DNA of 64,000 nt from NCBI RefSeq assembly GCF_021738965.1, contig NZ_JAKKOQ010000004.1:164882-228881 (forward strand), read 5' to 3'. The position numbers were made by a program, and so were the translations under genes. Under the pieces are notes generated by a model. That model was not told where the DNA came from. It saw nothing but the letters and a program-made list of their open reading frames with translations, and made no database searches. This document shows positions 49,205 to 58,620 of the stretch, piece by piece (position 1 is the first letter of the stretch; every line of letters begins with the position of its first letter). Source of the stretch: Gordonia zhenghanii (lineage in GTDB: Bacteria; Actinomycetota; Actinomycetes; Mycobacteriales; Mycobacteriaceae).

Positions 49205-49242
49205 CAGCAGGGCCGGACACCATACGGTGTCCGGCCCTGCTG
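49205..49242. terminator. Bidirectional terminator between rlmN and DUF2631 gene
   Basis: CAGCAGGGCCGGACACC (49205-49221) and GGTGTCCGGCCCTGCTG (49226-49242) are exact complements, a 17-bp stem with the tetraloop ATAC. It is centred between converging genes. Confidence 0.85.
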
Positions 49243-49252
49243 TCTGCGATTT

Positions 49253-49516
49253 CTAGCGTCGCCAGGCGCCCTTGCGCGGGATCATCTTGTAACCCGCGAA
49301 ACCGATCAGTCCGACGGCGATCACGATGAGGTAGATGTCCTCGACGTGGCCGACGTGGTTGCCGACCAGCATGGCCAGGCAGATCAGGCCCGAGACGAAC
49401 GCGGCGATCGCGTAGGTACGGGGTGCGGTACCGCTCCAGCCGAAGCGGGCCGACGGCGCATCGGCCGGCTCGCGGACCCAGCCGGTATCGATCTGTTCGA
49501 CCTCAGTGCTTGCCAC
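49253..49516 (-). CDS. DUF2631 family membrane protein
   Basis: 87-residue protein with a hydrophilic N-terminus followed by two transmembrane helices ([18 protein letters not shown] and [19 protein letters not shown]) and a basic end. Function unknown; it is confined to Mycobacteriales relatives. The GTG at 49516 is preferred because AAGGAG lies five bases upstream; the GTG at 49522 would overlap that site. A TATGCT -10 occurs on the minus strand at 49560-49555. Confidence 0.82.
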   Translation of the reverse strand: MASTEVEQIDTGWVREPADAPSARFGWSGTAPRTYAIAAFVSGLICLAMLVGNHVGHVEDIYLIVIAVGLIGFAGYKMIPRKGAWRR

Positions 49517-49650
49517 GTCCACTCCTTATGACAGCCGGTAGTAGTTCGGGCTACAGCATAACCCGCGGGGTGTGGCGCGTATGCATGTGGTGGAGCGTGG
49601 CGCGCTCGGTGGTCTCACCGCTCGCACACGAGGGCCGCGCGTGCGTCACA

Positions 49651-50823
49651 ATGGCTTCCGTGAGGACACGCGTATTGATTCTCGGCTCGACGGGATCCAT
49701 CGGCACCCAGGCTCTTGAGGTGATCGCCGACCACCCCGATCGGTTCGAGGCCGTCGGCCTCGGCGCAGGCGGCGGCAACCTCGAACTCCTCGGTCAGCAG
49801 ATCGCGGAGACGGGGCTGGCCCCGTCGCGGGTCGCGGTGGCCGACCCCGCGGCCGCAGCGGCGTTGACCGACCGGATCGGCGGCGGCGTCCTGGCGGGCG
49901 ACGACGCGATGGTCCGGCTGATCGAGACCGTCGAGGCCGACGTCGTCTTGAACGGTGTGGTCGGAGCGATTGGTCTGCGCCCCAGCCTCGCGGCACTCGA
50001 GACCGGCGCCCGCCTGGCGCTGGCCAACAAGGAGTCGCTCGTCGCGGGCGGATCGCTCGTCCTCGACGCGGCAGCGCCCGGCCAGATCGTTCCCGTCGAC
50101 TCGGAGCACTCGGCCATCGCGCAGTGTCTGCGCGGCGGGTCGACGGACGAAGTGGATCGCCTCGTGCTCACCGCATCGGGCGGGCCGTTCCGCGGCTGGA
50201 CGGCCGAACAGGTCCGGGACGTGACCCCGGAGCAGGCAGGCAAGCATCCGACGTGGTCGATGGGCCCGATGATCACCCTGAACTCCGCGACGCTGGTCAA
50301 CAAGGCGCTGGAGGTCGTCGAAGCTCACCTGTTGTTCGACGTGCCCTACGACCGGATCGACGTGACCGTCCACCCGCAGTCGATCGTCCACTCGATGGTG
50401 ACGTTCGTCGACGGTGCGACCATCGCGAAGGCGTCGCCCCCGAGTATGAAACTGCCGATCGCGCTGGCGCTCGGCTGGCCGGACCGGGTCCCCGGGTCGT
50501 CGGCGGCGTGCGATTGGACACAGTCGGCGACGTGGACGTTCGAGCCGGTGGACGACGAGGTGTTCCCGGCGATCTCACTGGCGCGCGAGGCCGGAACCGT
50601 CGGCGGAAGCCTGACGGCCGTGTTCAACGCGGCGAACGAGGTCGCCGCCGACGGATTCTTCGCGGGGGACATCGGGTTCCCGCGGATCGTCGGCACTATC
50701 GCCGACGTGCTCGCCGACGCAGATCAATGGTCGTCGAAGCCGGGTACTCTGGACGAGGTTCTGGCAGCAGACCGTTGGGCGCGCGACCGTGCGGCAGCCC
50801 TGGTCGCCGCGGCCTCGAAGTGA
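49651..50823 (+). CDS. dxr: 1-deoxy-D-xylulose 5-phosphate reductoisomerase
   Basis: Second enzyme of the MEP pathway for isoprenoid precursors; NADPH-dependent. The 390-residue protein shows [11 protein letters not shown] for NADPH binding, [24 protein letters not shown], and [12 protein letters not shown] with the metal and substrate residues. ATG 49651; GTG 49660 is an alternative that removes three residues. It lies in the conserved dxr-rip1-ispG cluster. Confidence 0.96.
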   Translation: MASVRTRVLILGSTGSIGTQALEVIADHPDRFEAVGLGAGGGNLELLGQQIAETGLAPSRVAVADPAAAAALTDRIGGGVLAGDDAMVRLIETVEADVVLNGVVGAIGLRPSLAALETGARLALANKESLVAGGSLVLDAAAPGQIVPVDSEHSAIAQCLRGGSTDEVDRLVLTASGGPFRGWTAEQVRDVTPEQAGKHPTWSMGPMITLNSATLVNKALEVVEAHLLFDVPYDRIDVTVHPQSIVHSMVTFVDGATIAKASPPSMKLPIALALGWPDRVPGSSAACDWTQSATWTFEPVDDEVFPAISLAREAGTVGGSLTAVFNAANEVAADGFFAGDIGFPRIVGTIADVLADADQWSSKPGTLDEVLAADRWARDRAAALVAAASK

Positions 50824-50841
50824 TCTGAGCGGAGTCGGTAG

Positions 50842-52050
50842 TTGAGTTTCGTCCTGGGCATCGTGCTGTTCGCGGCTGCGCTGCTGATCTCGATCGCCTG
50901 GCATGAGCTCGGGCATCACGTCGCGGCGAAGGCGACCGGAATGAAGGTGCGACGCTTCTTCGTCGGCTTCGGTCCCACGGTCTGGTCCACGCACGTGGGG
51001 GAGACCGAGTACGGGCTCAAAGCGATCCCGCTCGGCGGATTCTGCGATATCGCGGGCATGACGCCCCACGACGAACTCTCGGTCACCGAGCAAGGTCGCG
51101 CCATGTACCAGCAGAAGACGTGGAAGCGCCTGGTCGTGATGATCGCAGGTCCGGTGCAGAACTTCATTCTCGGCTTCATCCTGATCATCGTGCTGGCACT
51201 GGGATGGGGGCTGCCGATCCTCGGTGACCAGCCGGTCCACGCGACCGCGCTCTCCTGCGTCGCGCCGACGACGGACGCGACCGGCAATCCGGTCGAGTGC
51301 ACGGGCCCGGCGCCCGCCGAGGAGGCGGGACTGCGCCTGGGCGATCAGATCGTCGCGGTGAACGGTGCGGAAGTCGCGAACTCGTCCGACCTCGTCGACA
51401 AGGTGCGCGATTCGACGTCGTCGGCCCGGCTGACCGTGCACCGCGACGGTCAGACGATGGACGTGACGATTCCCGTCACCCAAGTGCAGCGCATGACGGA
51501 GAAGGACGACGGCACTCTCGTTCCGGTCACGGTGCCCGCGATCGGCGTGACCCTGGATCGGGTCACCGTCGCCCACTACGACTGGACGTCGGTGTGGGGC
51601 GGAGCCGTCTCGTTCACCGGCGACATCGCCGAGGAGACCGTCAAGTCGCTCGCGTCGCTACCGTCCAAGATCGACGACCTGTGGACCGCCGTCACCGGCG
51701 GCGAACGCGCTGCCGACACCCCGGTCAGCGTCGTCGGAGCCTCGAGGCTCGGGGGCGAGGCGGTCGAGCGCGGCTATTGGGACCTGTTCTTCGGGTTGCT
51801 GCTGAGCATCAACTTCTTCCTCGGAGCGTTCAACCTCGTGCCACTGCTGCCGCTCGACGGCGGGCACATGATCATCGCGATCTACGAGAAGGTGCGCAAT
51901 CTGCTCCGCCGCGCATTCGGGCGGTCGGACGGTGCACCCGTCGACTACTACAAACTGCTGCCGCTGACGTACGCGGTCGTCGCGGTGATGGGGGCGTTCA
52001 TGGTGTTGACCGTGACGGCCGACATCATCAACCCGATCCGCATCTTCTGA
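50842..52050 (+). CDS. rip1: Site-2 zinc metalloprotease Rip1 (RseP family)
   Basis: Intramembrane protease that cleaves anti-sigma factors and other membrane substrates. The 402-residue protein has the zinc-binding HELGH at residues 21-25 in the first membrane helix, a single PDZ domain around 120-215, and the third ligand motif PLLPLDGGHM near 340 in the last helices. TTG start at 50842. It sits between dxr and ispG, in the same order as Rv2869c. In mycobacteria Rip1 controls cell-envelope composition and stress responses. Confidence 0.95.
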   Translation: MSFVLGIVLFAAALLISIAWHELGHHVAAKATGMKVRRFFVGFGPTVWSTHVGETEYGLKAIPLGGFCDIAGMTPHDELSVTEQGRAMYQQKTWKRLVVMIAGPVQNFILGFILIIVLALGWGLPILGDQPVHATALSCVAPTTDATGNPVECTGPAPAEEAGLRLGDQIVAVNGAEVANSSDLVDKVRDSTSSARLTVHRDGQTMDVTIPVTQVQRMTEKDDGTLVPVTVPAIGVTLDRVTVAHYDWTSVWGGAVSFTGDIAEETVKSLASLPSKIDDLWTAVTGGERAADTPVSVVGASRLGGEAVERGYWDLFFGLLLSINFFLGAFNLVPLLPLDGGHMIIAIYEKVRNLLRRAFGRSDGAPVDYYKLLPLTYAVVAVMGAFMVLTVTADIINPIRIF

Positions 52051-52086
52051 CCGGTAGTCTGGCAAGCGAATATAGGAGTGATGTCA

Positions 52087-53256
52087 ATGACTGAATCGTC
52101 CGGACCGCTGGCCGTGGGCCTCGGGATGCCCGCCGGGCCGCCGCCCGTGCTCGCGCCGCGCCGGAAGACCCGACAGATCCAGGTCGGATCCGTCGGGGTC
52201 GGGAGCGACCATCAGATCTCGGTGCAGTCGATGTGTACGACCAAGACGCACGACGTGAACTCGACGCTTCAGCAGATCGCCGAGTTGACGGCGTCGGGCT
52301 GCGACATCGTCCGCGTCGCCTGCCCGCGTCAGGAGGACGCGGACGCGCTCGCCACGATCGCCCGGAAGTCGAAGATCCCGGTGATCGCGGACATCCACTT
52401 CCAGCCGAAGTACATCTTCGCCGCGATCGACGCGGGCTGCGCCGCCGTCCGCGTCAACCCCGGCAACATCAAAGAGTTCGACGGCCGCGTCAAAGAGGTC
52501 GCGAAGGCCGCAGGCGACGCAGGCATCCCGATCCGTATCGGCGTCAACGCGGGCTCCCTCGATCCGCGTCTGCTCAAGAAGTACGGGAAGGCGACGCCCG
52601 AGGCGCTCGTCGAGTCCGCACTGTGGGAGGCGGGCCTGTTCGAGGAACACGGCTTCGGCGACATCAAGATCTCGGTGAAGCACAACGACCCGGTAGTCAT
52701 GGTCGAGGCCTATCGTCAGCTCGCCGCGCAGAGCGACTACCCGCTGCACCTCGGCGTCACCGAGGCCGGGCCCGCGTTCCAAGGCACCATCAAATCGGCC
52801 GTCGCGTTCGGTTCGCTGCTCTCCGACGGCATCGGCGACACGATCCGCGTCTCGCTGTCGGCGCCGCCTGCTGAGGAGATCAAGGTCGGCGACGCCATCC
52901 TGCAGTCGCTCAATCTGCGTCCCCGCAAGCTGGAGATCGTCTCTTGCCCGTCGTGCGGTCGCGCGCAGGTCGACGTGTACAAGCTGGCCAACGAGGTCAG
53001 CGCAGGCCTCGAAGGCATGGAGGTTCCGTTGCGGGTCGCCGTGATGGGGTGCGTCGTCAACGGGCCGGGCGAGGCGCGCGAGGCCGACCTCGGCGTGGCA
53101 TCGGGGAACGGCAAAGGCCAGATCTTCATCAAGGGCGAAGTCGTCAAGACCGTACCCGAAGCCCAGATCGTCGAGACATTGATCGCCGAAGCGCTGCGTA
53201 TCGCCGAGAGCACAGAGGACACTGGTAGCGGGACACCGACGGTGTCCGTCAGTTGA
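52087..53256 (+). CDS. ispG: 4-hydroxy-3-methylbut-2-enyl-diphosphate synthase
   Basis: Iron-sulfur enzyme that converts MEcPP to HMBPP, late step of the MEP pathway. The 389-residue protein has the TIM-barrel segment [14 protein letters not shown] and the [4Fe-4S] cysteines in SCPSCGR and [11 protein letters not shown]. The third of three close starts (52078, 52081, 52087) is taken because AGGAG lies eight bases before it. Partner of dxr across rip1. Confidence 0.96.
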   Translation: MTESSGPLAVGLGMPAGPPPVLAPRRKTRQIQVGSVGVGSDHQISVQSMCTTKTHDVNSTLQQIAELTASGCDIVRVACPRQEDADALATIARKSKIPVIADIHFQPKYIFAAIDAGCAAVRVNPGNIKEFDGRVKEVAKAAGDAGIPIRIGVNAGSLDPRLLKKYGKATPEALVESALWEAGLFEEHGFGDIKISVKHNDPVVMVEAYRQLAAQSDYPLHLGVTEAGPAFQGTIKSAVAFGSLLSDGIGDTIRVSLSAPPAEEIKVGDAILQSLNLRPRKLEIVSCPSCGRAQVDVYKLANEVSAGLEGMEVPLRVAVMGCVVNGPGEAREADLGVASGNGKGQIFIKGEVVKTVPEAQIVETLIAEALRIAESTEDTGSGTPTVSVS

Positions 53257-53322
53257 TGTCCGAGTCCGTGAGGTCGTCCCTGACCTGATTGACGTCACTG
53301 ACCTGACTATCGGAGGTGCGAC

Positions 53323-54159
53323 GTGCTTCGACTGCTCGGCGGCCGTCCGCTCGGGGCCCGGGACGCGGAAGCGGTCACGCGCGCTCTCGACGCAGATCCG
53401 GTCGCGTCCTGCATGGTTGCGGCGCGCATCGAGGCGTACGGGATCATTCCACGCCTGCTCGGCGGTGAGATGTGGAGCGCGTCGACGCCGGGGGAGTCCC
53501 TGTGCTTCTCGGGAGCCAACCTGATGCCGCTCGTCGGCGACGCCAACGACCTCGACTACTTCGCCGACCGAGTGCTCAGCGCGCCGCGTATGTGCACGTC
53601 GGTCGTCGGCGATGCTGAATTGGCCCTCGGGCTGTGGGACCGAGTCGAGTCCGAGTGGGGCACTCCACGTGAGATCCGGCCCGAGCAGCCGTTGCTCGCA
53701 TTGCGCGGAGCCCCCGCGATCGAACCGGACCCGCATGTTCGACTGGTCCGCACCGCCGACCTCGAGGCCTACTTTCCCGCGGCCGTCGAGATGTTCCGCG
53801 GCGAGGTCGGCGTCGACCCGTGCGCGAGTGACGGCGGACGGTCGTACCGCCGTCGTCTGGCTGCGCTGATCTCGGCGCGCCGGGTGTTCGCCCGCTTCGA
53901 GGACGGGCGAGTGGTCTACAAGGCCGAGATCGGGTCCATGTCCCGCCGCGTGGGACAGATCCAGGGGGTCTGGGTGGACCCGGAGCAACGAGGCAGGGGG
54001 CTCGGCGCCTCCGGGACCGCAGCGGTCGCCGCCGCGATCGCTCGCCAGGGGCGGATCGCGAGTCTCTACGTGAACAGTTTCAACACCGCGGCTCGGGCCA
54101 CCTATCGCAGCGTCGGTTTCGACGAAGTGGGGACGTTCGCCACAGTCCTCGTCGACTGA
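53323..54159 (+). CDS. DUF4081-GNAT acetyltransferase
   Basis: 278-residue protein with an N-terminal DUF4081-like domain (VASCMVAARIEAYG) and a C-terminal GNAT domain with VWVDPEQRGRGLGASGTAAVAAAIA as the acetyl-CoA loop and RATYRSVGFDEVG near the end. Substrate unknown; homologue of Rv2867c at the same place after ispG. GTG start at 53323 with GGAGG upstream. Confidence 0.88.
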   Translation: MLRLLGGRPLGARDAEAVTRALDADPVASCMVAARIEAYGIIPRLLGGEMWSASTPGESLCFSGANLMPLVGDANDLDYFADRVLSAPRMCTSVVGDAELALGLWDRVESEWGTPREIRPEQPLLALRGAPAIEPDPHVRLVRTADLEAYFPAAVEMFRGEVGVDPCASDGGRSYRRRLAALISARRVFARFEDGRVVYKAEIGSMSRRVGQIQGVWVDPEQRGRGLGASGTAAVAAAIARQGRIASLYVNSFNTAARATYRSVGFDEVGTFATVLVD

Positions 54160-54178
54160 CCCGTTACTCTCGTCCACG

Positions 54179-55984
54179 ATGCCTCTCCGACGACTTCTCG
54201 CTGTGCTGTGTGCGCTCCTGCTCGTGGTGACGGCCGCTGCCTGCGCGTCGGACGACGACGGGCCGCGCGCTGCCGCAGATGCGTTCGTCGGTGCATTCGC
54301 CGACCATGACGTCGACGCCGCCGCGGCGCAGACCACCGTGCCGGATCGCGCGCGGACCGTGTTGGCTGGCGCGTGGGAGGGGTTGGCGGCGCAGTCGCTG
54401 TCCGCGCGGACCGGGCGCGTCCACCTCGACCAGGACATCGCGGACGTCGACGTCACCTACACGTGGACACTGCCGCGCGGACGGACCTGGGAGTACGACA
54501 CGACGCTCTCGATGGGGCGCAGCGACACCGGCTGGGCCGTCCGGTGGTCCTCGACGGCGGTCCATCCGCATCTGGGCGCCGACCAGCGGCTCCTGCTCAG
54601 CGACCTCAGCCCGCCGCGCGCGTCGGTCAACGAGTCCGACGGCTCGGAGGTGATGGTCAACGGGATCGTCACCTCCGTGTCGTTCGACGGGCGCGCGGCG
54701 ATCGAGGGCGGCGACGTCGTGGGGTCGGCGGCGCGCCTGGTGCTGGTGATGGGTCCGTTCGTGCCCGGGTTGTCGGTGCAACGGCTCGCGGAGCAGGCGA
54801 CCGCATCTGCGGAGCCCCTGCCGATCGGCGTGCTGCCCGCGGGCGACGTCGAACGACTTCGCGGGGAACTCGACCTGCCGGGCATCGTTCTGAATGAACG
54901 GTCGGTACTGCAACCTCGCGACCCCCGTTTCGCGTCGGCAGTGTTGACGCGGGTCGGAGCCACGGTCGGCGCCGACGTCGTCGGGAAGCCCGGATGGCAA
55001 GTGGCCGTGGTGAATCCGAACGGAGTCGTCGCCGACGTCGTGCATCAGGAGCCGAGTGTTCCGGCGCCTGCGGTGTCGTTGACCCTGTCGCGTTCGGTGC
55101 AGGATTCAGCGCAGCGTGCTGTGAACGCGGTGCAGGGGCATGCGGCGATGACCGTGGCGGTCCAGGCGTCGACCGGAAAGATCCTGGCGATCGCCCAGAA
55201 CGGCGACGCCGACCGGGTCGGCCTGCCTGCGACCGCAGGTCAGTATCCGCCCGGTTCGACGTTCAAGATGGTCACATCGGCCGCCGCGATGAGTGCCGAT
55301 CTGTCGCGTCCGGACGCGATGGTGAACTGTCCCGGCGAGATCACCATCGGCGACCGCACCATCCCCAACTACGACGGATTCGCGCTCGGCGCGGTGACGT
55401 TGCAGCAGGCGTTCGCCGCGTCGTGCAACACGACGTTCGCGCACTTGGCATCGCAGATGGGACCGTCCGACCTCGCGCATGCGGGTGCGGCGATGGGGCT
55501 CGGGTCCGAGTACGACATCGCAGGCATCGAAGCCGAATCGGGGTCGGTTCCGATCGAACCGCAGCTGGTGCTGCGCAGCGAAGACGGTTTCGGTCAGGGC
55601 ACCGTGCTGGCCAGCCCGCTCGGCATGGCCTTGGTCGCGGCGACCGCGGCTACCGGCCGACTGCCCGTGCCGCAGTTGATCAACGGCCGCGACACGAAGG
55701 TGACCGGGCCGGACGTCTCGCTGGACGGCGACGTCTACGCGCGACTGCGCCCGATGATGCGGTCGGTGGTTACCGAGGGCACGGCGTCGACGATCGCCGA
55801 TCAGGGCGAGGTGTTCGGTAAGACGGGCGAGGCGGAAGTGAACGGCGGATCGCACGCGTGGTTCGCCGGGTACCGGGGCGACATCGCCTTCGCCACGCTG
55901 ATCGTCCTCGGCGGCGGATCGGACGCGGCGGTCGGCATCACCCGGGACTTCCTCGCCGGGATTCCCGCAGACTTCCGTCCGTGA
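54179..55984 (+). CDS. Penicillin-binding lipoprotein (class B-like transpeptidase)
   Basis: 601-residue protein with a lipobox (LLVVTAAAC) followed by an N-terminal NTF2/MecA-like domain (about 28-140), a dimerisation-type region, and a transpeptidase domain with SxxK PGSTFKMV at about 360, SxN ASCNTTFAH and KTG FGKTGEAEVNGG. All three catalytic motifs are intact, so D,D-transpeptidase activity in cell-wall cross-linking is expected. ATG at 54179. Mycobacteria have a homologue (Rv2864c) in this region. Confidence 0.93.
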   Translation: MPLRRLLAVLCALLLVVTAAACASDDDGPRAAADAFVGAFADHDVDAAAAQTTVPDRARTVLAGAWEGLAAQSLSARTGRVHLDQDIADVDVTYTWTLPRGRTWEYDTTLSMGRSDTGWAVRWSSTAVHPHLGADQRLLLSDLSPPRASVNESDGSEVMVNGIVTSVSFDGRAAIEGGDVVGSAARLVLVMGPFVPGLSVQRLAEQATASAEPLPIGVLPAGDVERLRGELDLPGIVLNERSVLQPRDPRFASAVLTRVGATVGADVVGKPGWQVAVVNPNGVVADVVHQEPSVPAPAVSLTLSRSVQDSAQRAVNAVQGHAAMTVAVQASTGKILAIAQNGDADRVGLPATAGQYPPGSTFKMVTSAAAMSADLSRPDAMVNCPGEITIGDRTIPNYDGFALGAVTLQQAFAASCNTTFAHLASQMGPSDLAHAGAAMGLGSEYDIAGIEAESGSVPIEPQLVLRSEDGFGQGTVLASPLGMALVAATAATGRLPVPQLINGRDTKVTGPDVSLDGDVYARLRPMMRSVVTEGTASTIADQGEVFGKTGEAEVNGGSHAWFAGYRGDIAFATLIVLGGGSDAAVGITRDFLAGIPADFRP

Positions 55985-56056
55985 CGGATGACTAGGCTGC
56001 GCGGATGAATAGTGCACTAATCGGATGACTCAGACAACCGCGGCATGACATGATCA

Positions 56057-56072
56057 TGTGACCTTCGTCACG
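56057..56072. promoter_or_regulatory. Candidate CRP/GlxR binding site
   Basis: TGTGACCTTCGTCACG fits TGTGA-N6-TCACA at nine of ten positions. A 12-bp palindrome ACATGATCATGT (56048-56059) overlaps its left side. It lies 17 bp before the start of the Pro-rich membrane protein, so a bound protein would more likely repress than activate it. Confidence 0.5.
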
Positions 56073-56088
56073 AAAGGCGGTCAAGGTC

Positions 56089-56754
56089 ATGAGCGGTCCG
56101 ACCCCTCCCAATCCCCAGGATCCAGGCCTGCAGTACCCATCACCAGGAGTCCCGCAGGCTCCGCCCCAGTCTCTACCGATCGCGCCCCAGTCTCCACCCG
56201 GATTTCAGCAACCCGGCGCTCAACCAGGCTTTCAGCAACCCGGCGGTCGACATCCCGGTATGGGCGGGCATGCGGCCTTCGGTGACGTCGGGCGCGGGTA
56301 TCCATCTCCGGCGGCGCCGACCGCAACGGTCAATCCGAGACTCATGCCGTTTCTCGGAGCGACGGCGGTGGTCGCGTTCGTCGTGTTCGTCGCTGCGTTC
56401 CTTCCGTGGGTGTCGTTCGACGGCGGGTCCGTGTCCGGTGCGCAGGGCGGCGGCGACGGAGTGTTCACCCTGATCGTCGCGGTGATCGCAGGCGCAGTCG
56501 CGGTGGCGGCGATCTTCCTCACGGCCCGGCAGCAGTTGCTTCCGCGGATCGCGGGCATCGTGTCGGTCGTCGTCGGGGTCATCGTCACGTTGATCGCGAT
56601 CGTGGACATCTCGAGTGTCGGTGACTCTCAGGTGACCGGGTTCGGGTTCGTCTTCGACTTCTCGGTCGGGTTCGGCCTCTGGCTCACCCTGGTCGGCGGA
56701 CTCGCGTTCATCGCTGTCGGGATCGCCACTCTCGTCGTCGAGAGACGTCACTGA
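56089..56754 (+). CDS. Pro/Gln-rich four-helix membrane protein
   Basis: Unrecognised 221-residue protein. The first 80 residues are disordered, rich in Pro, Gln and Gly with a GFQQPGAQP/GFQQPGGRH duplication. Four hydrophobic helices follow (about 90-110, 122-142, 150-172, 190-215). The first loop contains LPWVSFDGGSVSG. The layout resembles other Pro-rich small membrane proteins of Mycobacteriales but no domain name can be given. ATG 56089, with AAAGG upstream; a CRP-like site lies just before it. Its 3' end is 10 bp from the converging hmuV. Confidence 0.75.
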   Translation: MSGPTPPNPQDPGLQYPSPGVPQAPPQSLPIAPQSPPGFQQPGAQPGFQQPGGRHPGMGGHAAFGDVGRGYPSPAAPTATVNPRLMPFLGATAVVAFVVFVAAFLPWVSFDGGSVSGAQGGGDGVFTLIVAVIAGAVAVAAIFLTARQQLLPRIAGIVSVVVGVIVTLIAIVDISSVGDSQVTGFGFVFDFSVGFGLWLTLVGGLAFIAVGIATLVVERRH

Positions 56755-56764
56755 GGGCGGGTCG

Positions 56765-57553
56765 TCACCGACGCGGGACGATCATCCGTTCGCCGGTCTC
56801 CGGATGGTCGAACACCATCACCGGGTGGTCGTACGTGCTCGACAGGAGTTCTTCGGTCATCACGTCCGGGACCGGCCCGACGGCGCGGACGAGGCCGTCC
56901 TTCATGACGGCGACGCGGTCGGCGTAGGCGGCGGCCAGGGACAGGTCGTGCAGCACGAGCAGGACGGTCGCCCCGGCCTTCGCGCGCGCCGACAGGATCG
57001 ACAGGACCTGTTCGCTGTGCCCGATGTCGAGGGCCGCGGTCGGTTCGTCGAGCAACAGGACAGGGGTGTGCTGGGCGAGGGAGCGGGCGAGTGACACGCG
57101 AGCCTGCTGCCCGCCGGACAGGTGTGCGAAGGGGCGGTCGACGAGGTCGTCGAGCGAGCATTCGGCGACGGCGGCGTCGATCAACTCCTCCGAGTGTGTG
57201 GCCTCCGGTGTGCGTGTCCACGGGTAGCGACCCATCTCGACCACTTCCCGGACCGTGAACGGCGTGTCGAGCCGATTCGACTGGGTGCCGAGCGACCGGA
57301 GGCGGGCGAGCGACCGGGCATCGAGGTGAGCGACGTCGTCGTCGCCGATCATCACGCGGCCGCTGGTGGGCGTCCGGATGCCGGAGATCGCCGACAGGAG
57401 CGTGGACTTGCCGCACCCGTTCGGTCCCACGAGCGCGACGAGTTCGCCCGGAGCGACGTCGAACGTCACGTCGCGCACCACGGGGCGGCGGCCCAGTTCG
57501 ACGGTGACGGAGTCGACGGAGATCGGCGCCCCGGGGCGCGTTGCGGTCACCAT
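56765..57553 (-). CDS. hmuV: Hemin ABC transporter, ATP-binding protein
   Basis: 262-residue ATPase of the iron/haem (FecCD-type) importers. Walker A GPNGCGKST, signature LSGGQQARVSLA, Walker B VLLLDEPTAALD and the switch His in LVLHDLS are all present. The ATG at 57553 overlaps hmuU by 7 bp. Third gene of hmuTUV, which carries an iron box upstream of hmuT. Confidence 0.93.
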   Translation of the reverse strand: MVTATRPGAPISVDSVTVELGRRPVVRDVTFDVAPGELVALVGPNGCGKSTLLSAISGIRTPTSGRVMIGDDDVAHLDARSLARLRSLGTQSNRLDTPFTVREVVEMGRYPWTRTPEATHSEELIDAAVAECSLDDLVDRPFAHLSGGQQARVSLARSLAQHTPVLLLDEPTAALDIGHSEQVLSILSARAKAGATVLLVLHDLSLAAAYADRVAVMKDGLVRAVGPVPDVMTEELLSSTYDHPVMVFDHPETGERMIVPRR

Positions 57554-58620
57554 CCGGCACCGGCGCTGCGTCGGCGCAACAAGATGAAGAACGCGGGACC
57601 GCCGATCAGTGACGTCAGCATGCCGAGCGGGAGTTCGCCCGCAGTGAGTGTGCGCGCCGCGAGGTCGGCCGCCGCGACGACGAGTGCGCCGCCGAGGGCA
57701 CTGGCAGGCAGCAGGATCGCGTGCCGCGGCCCGACGATCAGACGCATCACGTGCGGGACGATGAGACCGACGAACATCAGGATGCCGGTGAATGCGACGC
57801 CCGCGGCAGTGAGGATCGCCACCAGCACGATCACTTGGCGCCGGACCACCTCGACATTGATGCCGAGGGCGGCAGCCTGTACCTCGCCGAGCGCGAGGAG
57901 GTCGAGTTTGCGGACCAGCACCATGCCGCCCGCGACTCCCGCGACCACGAGTGGCGCGACGATCTTGACCTGGTCCCAGGTCACGTTGCCTGCCAGCGAA
58001 CCGAGCTGCCAGAACACGATCTGTTCGCGTGCCGCCGTGCTCGCGACATAGGTGAGGTACGCGATGATGCCGAGGGCGAAGGCGTTCACTGCGATACCGG
58101 TCAGCACGAGCATCACGGTCGACGAGGCGCCGTCGCGCATGCTCAGCGTGTAGACGGCGAAGGTGGTGAGCAGCCCGAACAGACCGGCCGCGCCCGCGAT
58201 CGCCCACCCGTTGGTCCCGGTGCCGCCGATCACGATCATCAGGCACGCGCCCACCGCGGCGCCCGACGAGATGCCGATGATGCCGGGCTCGGCGAGCGGA
58301 TTGGAGAGCATGCCCTGGAGGAGACAGCCTGCTGCGCCGAGCGCGACGCCGACGAGCAGGCCGAGCACGATGCGCGGGAACCTGGTGACCCACAGCGCGT
58401 TCTCGCCGTTCGGATGCGACGGCAACGGCCCGATGTCGAGGTGCCAGTGGTGCGCGATGGAGCCGAGGACTTCGGCGGGGGAGACGTGCACCGCGCCGGT
58501 GCCTGCCGAGAAGACGACGATCACGCCGAGGAGCACCAGAAGGACTCCGCAGGCGATCGCGGTACGGCTGCGGGAGACGCGCAGGATCCGTGCACGCACC
58601 GCTGACGGCCCGTCAGACAT
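57547..58620 (-). CDS. hmuU: Hemin ABC transporter, permease
   Basis: 357-residue FecCD-type permease with about nine or ten membrane helices. Diagnostic stretches are RFPRIVLGLLVGVALGAAGCLLQGMLSNPLAEPGIIGISSGAAVGA and FVGLIVPHVMRLIVGPRH. The ATG at 58620 overlaps hmuT by 8 bp. Forms the channel for haem or another ferric chelate together with HmuV. Confidence 0.93.
   Translation of the reverse strand: MSDGPSAVRARILRVSRSRTAIACGVLLVLLGVIVVFSAGTGAVHVSPAEVLGSIAHHWHLDIGPLPSHPNGENALWVTRFPRIVLGLLVGVALGAAGCLLQGMLSNPLAEPGIIGISSGAAVGACLMIVIGGTGTNGWAIAGAAGLFGLLTTFAVYTLSMRDGASSTVMLVLTGIAVNAFALGIIAYLTYVASTAAREQIVFWQLGSLAGNVTWDQVKIVAPLVVAGVAGGMVLVRKLDLLALGEVQAAALGINVEVVRRQVIVLVAILTAAGVAFTGILMFVGLIVPHVMRLIVGPRHAILLPASALGGALVVAAADLAARTLTAGELPLGMLTSLIGGPAFFILLRRRSAGAGW

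Noticed and set aside
52084..54456. A 790-codon minus-strand frame across ispG, the GNAT gene and the PBP gene
   Set aside because: It covers three independently recognisable genes in another frame, with no motif of its own.
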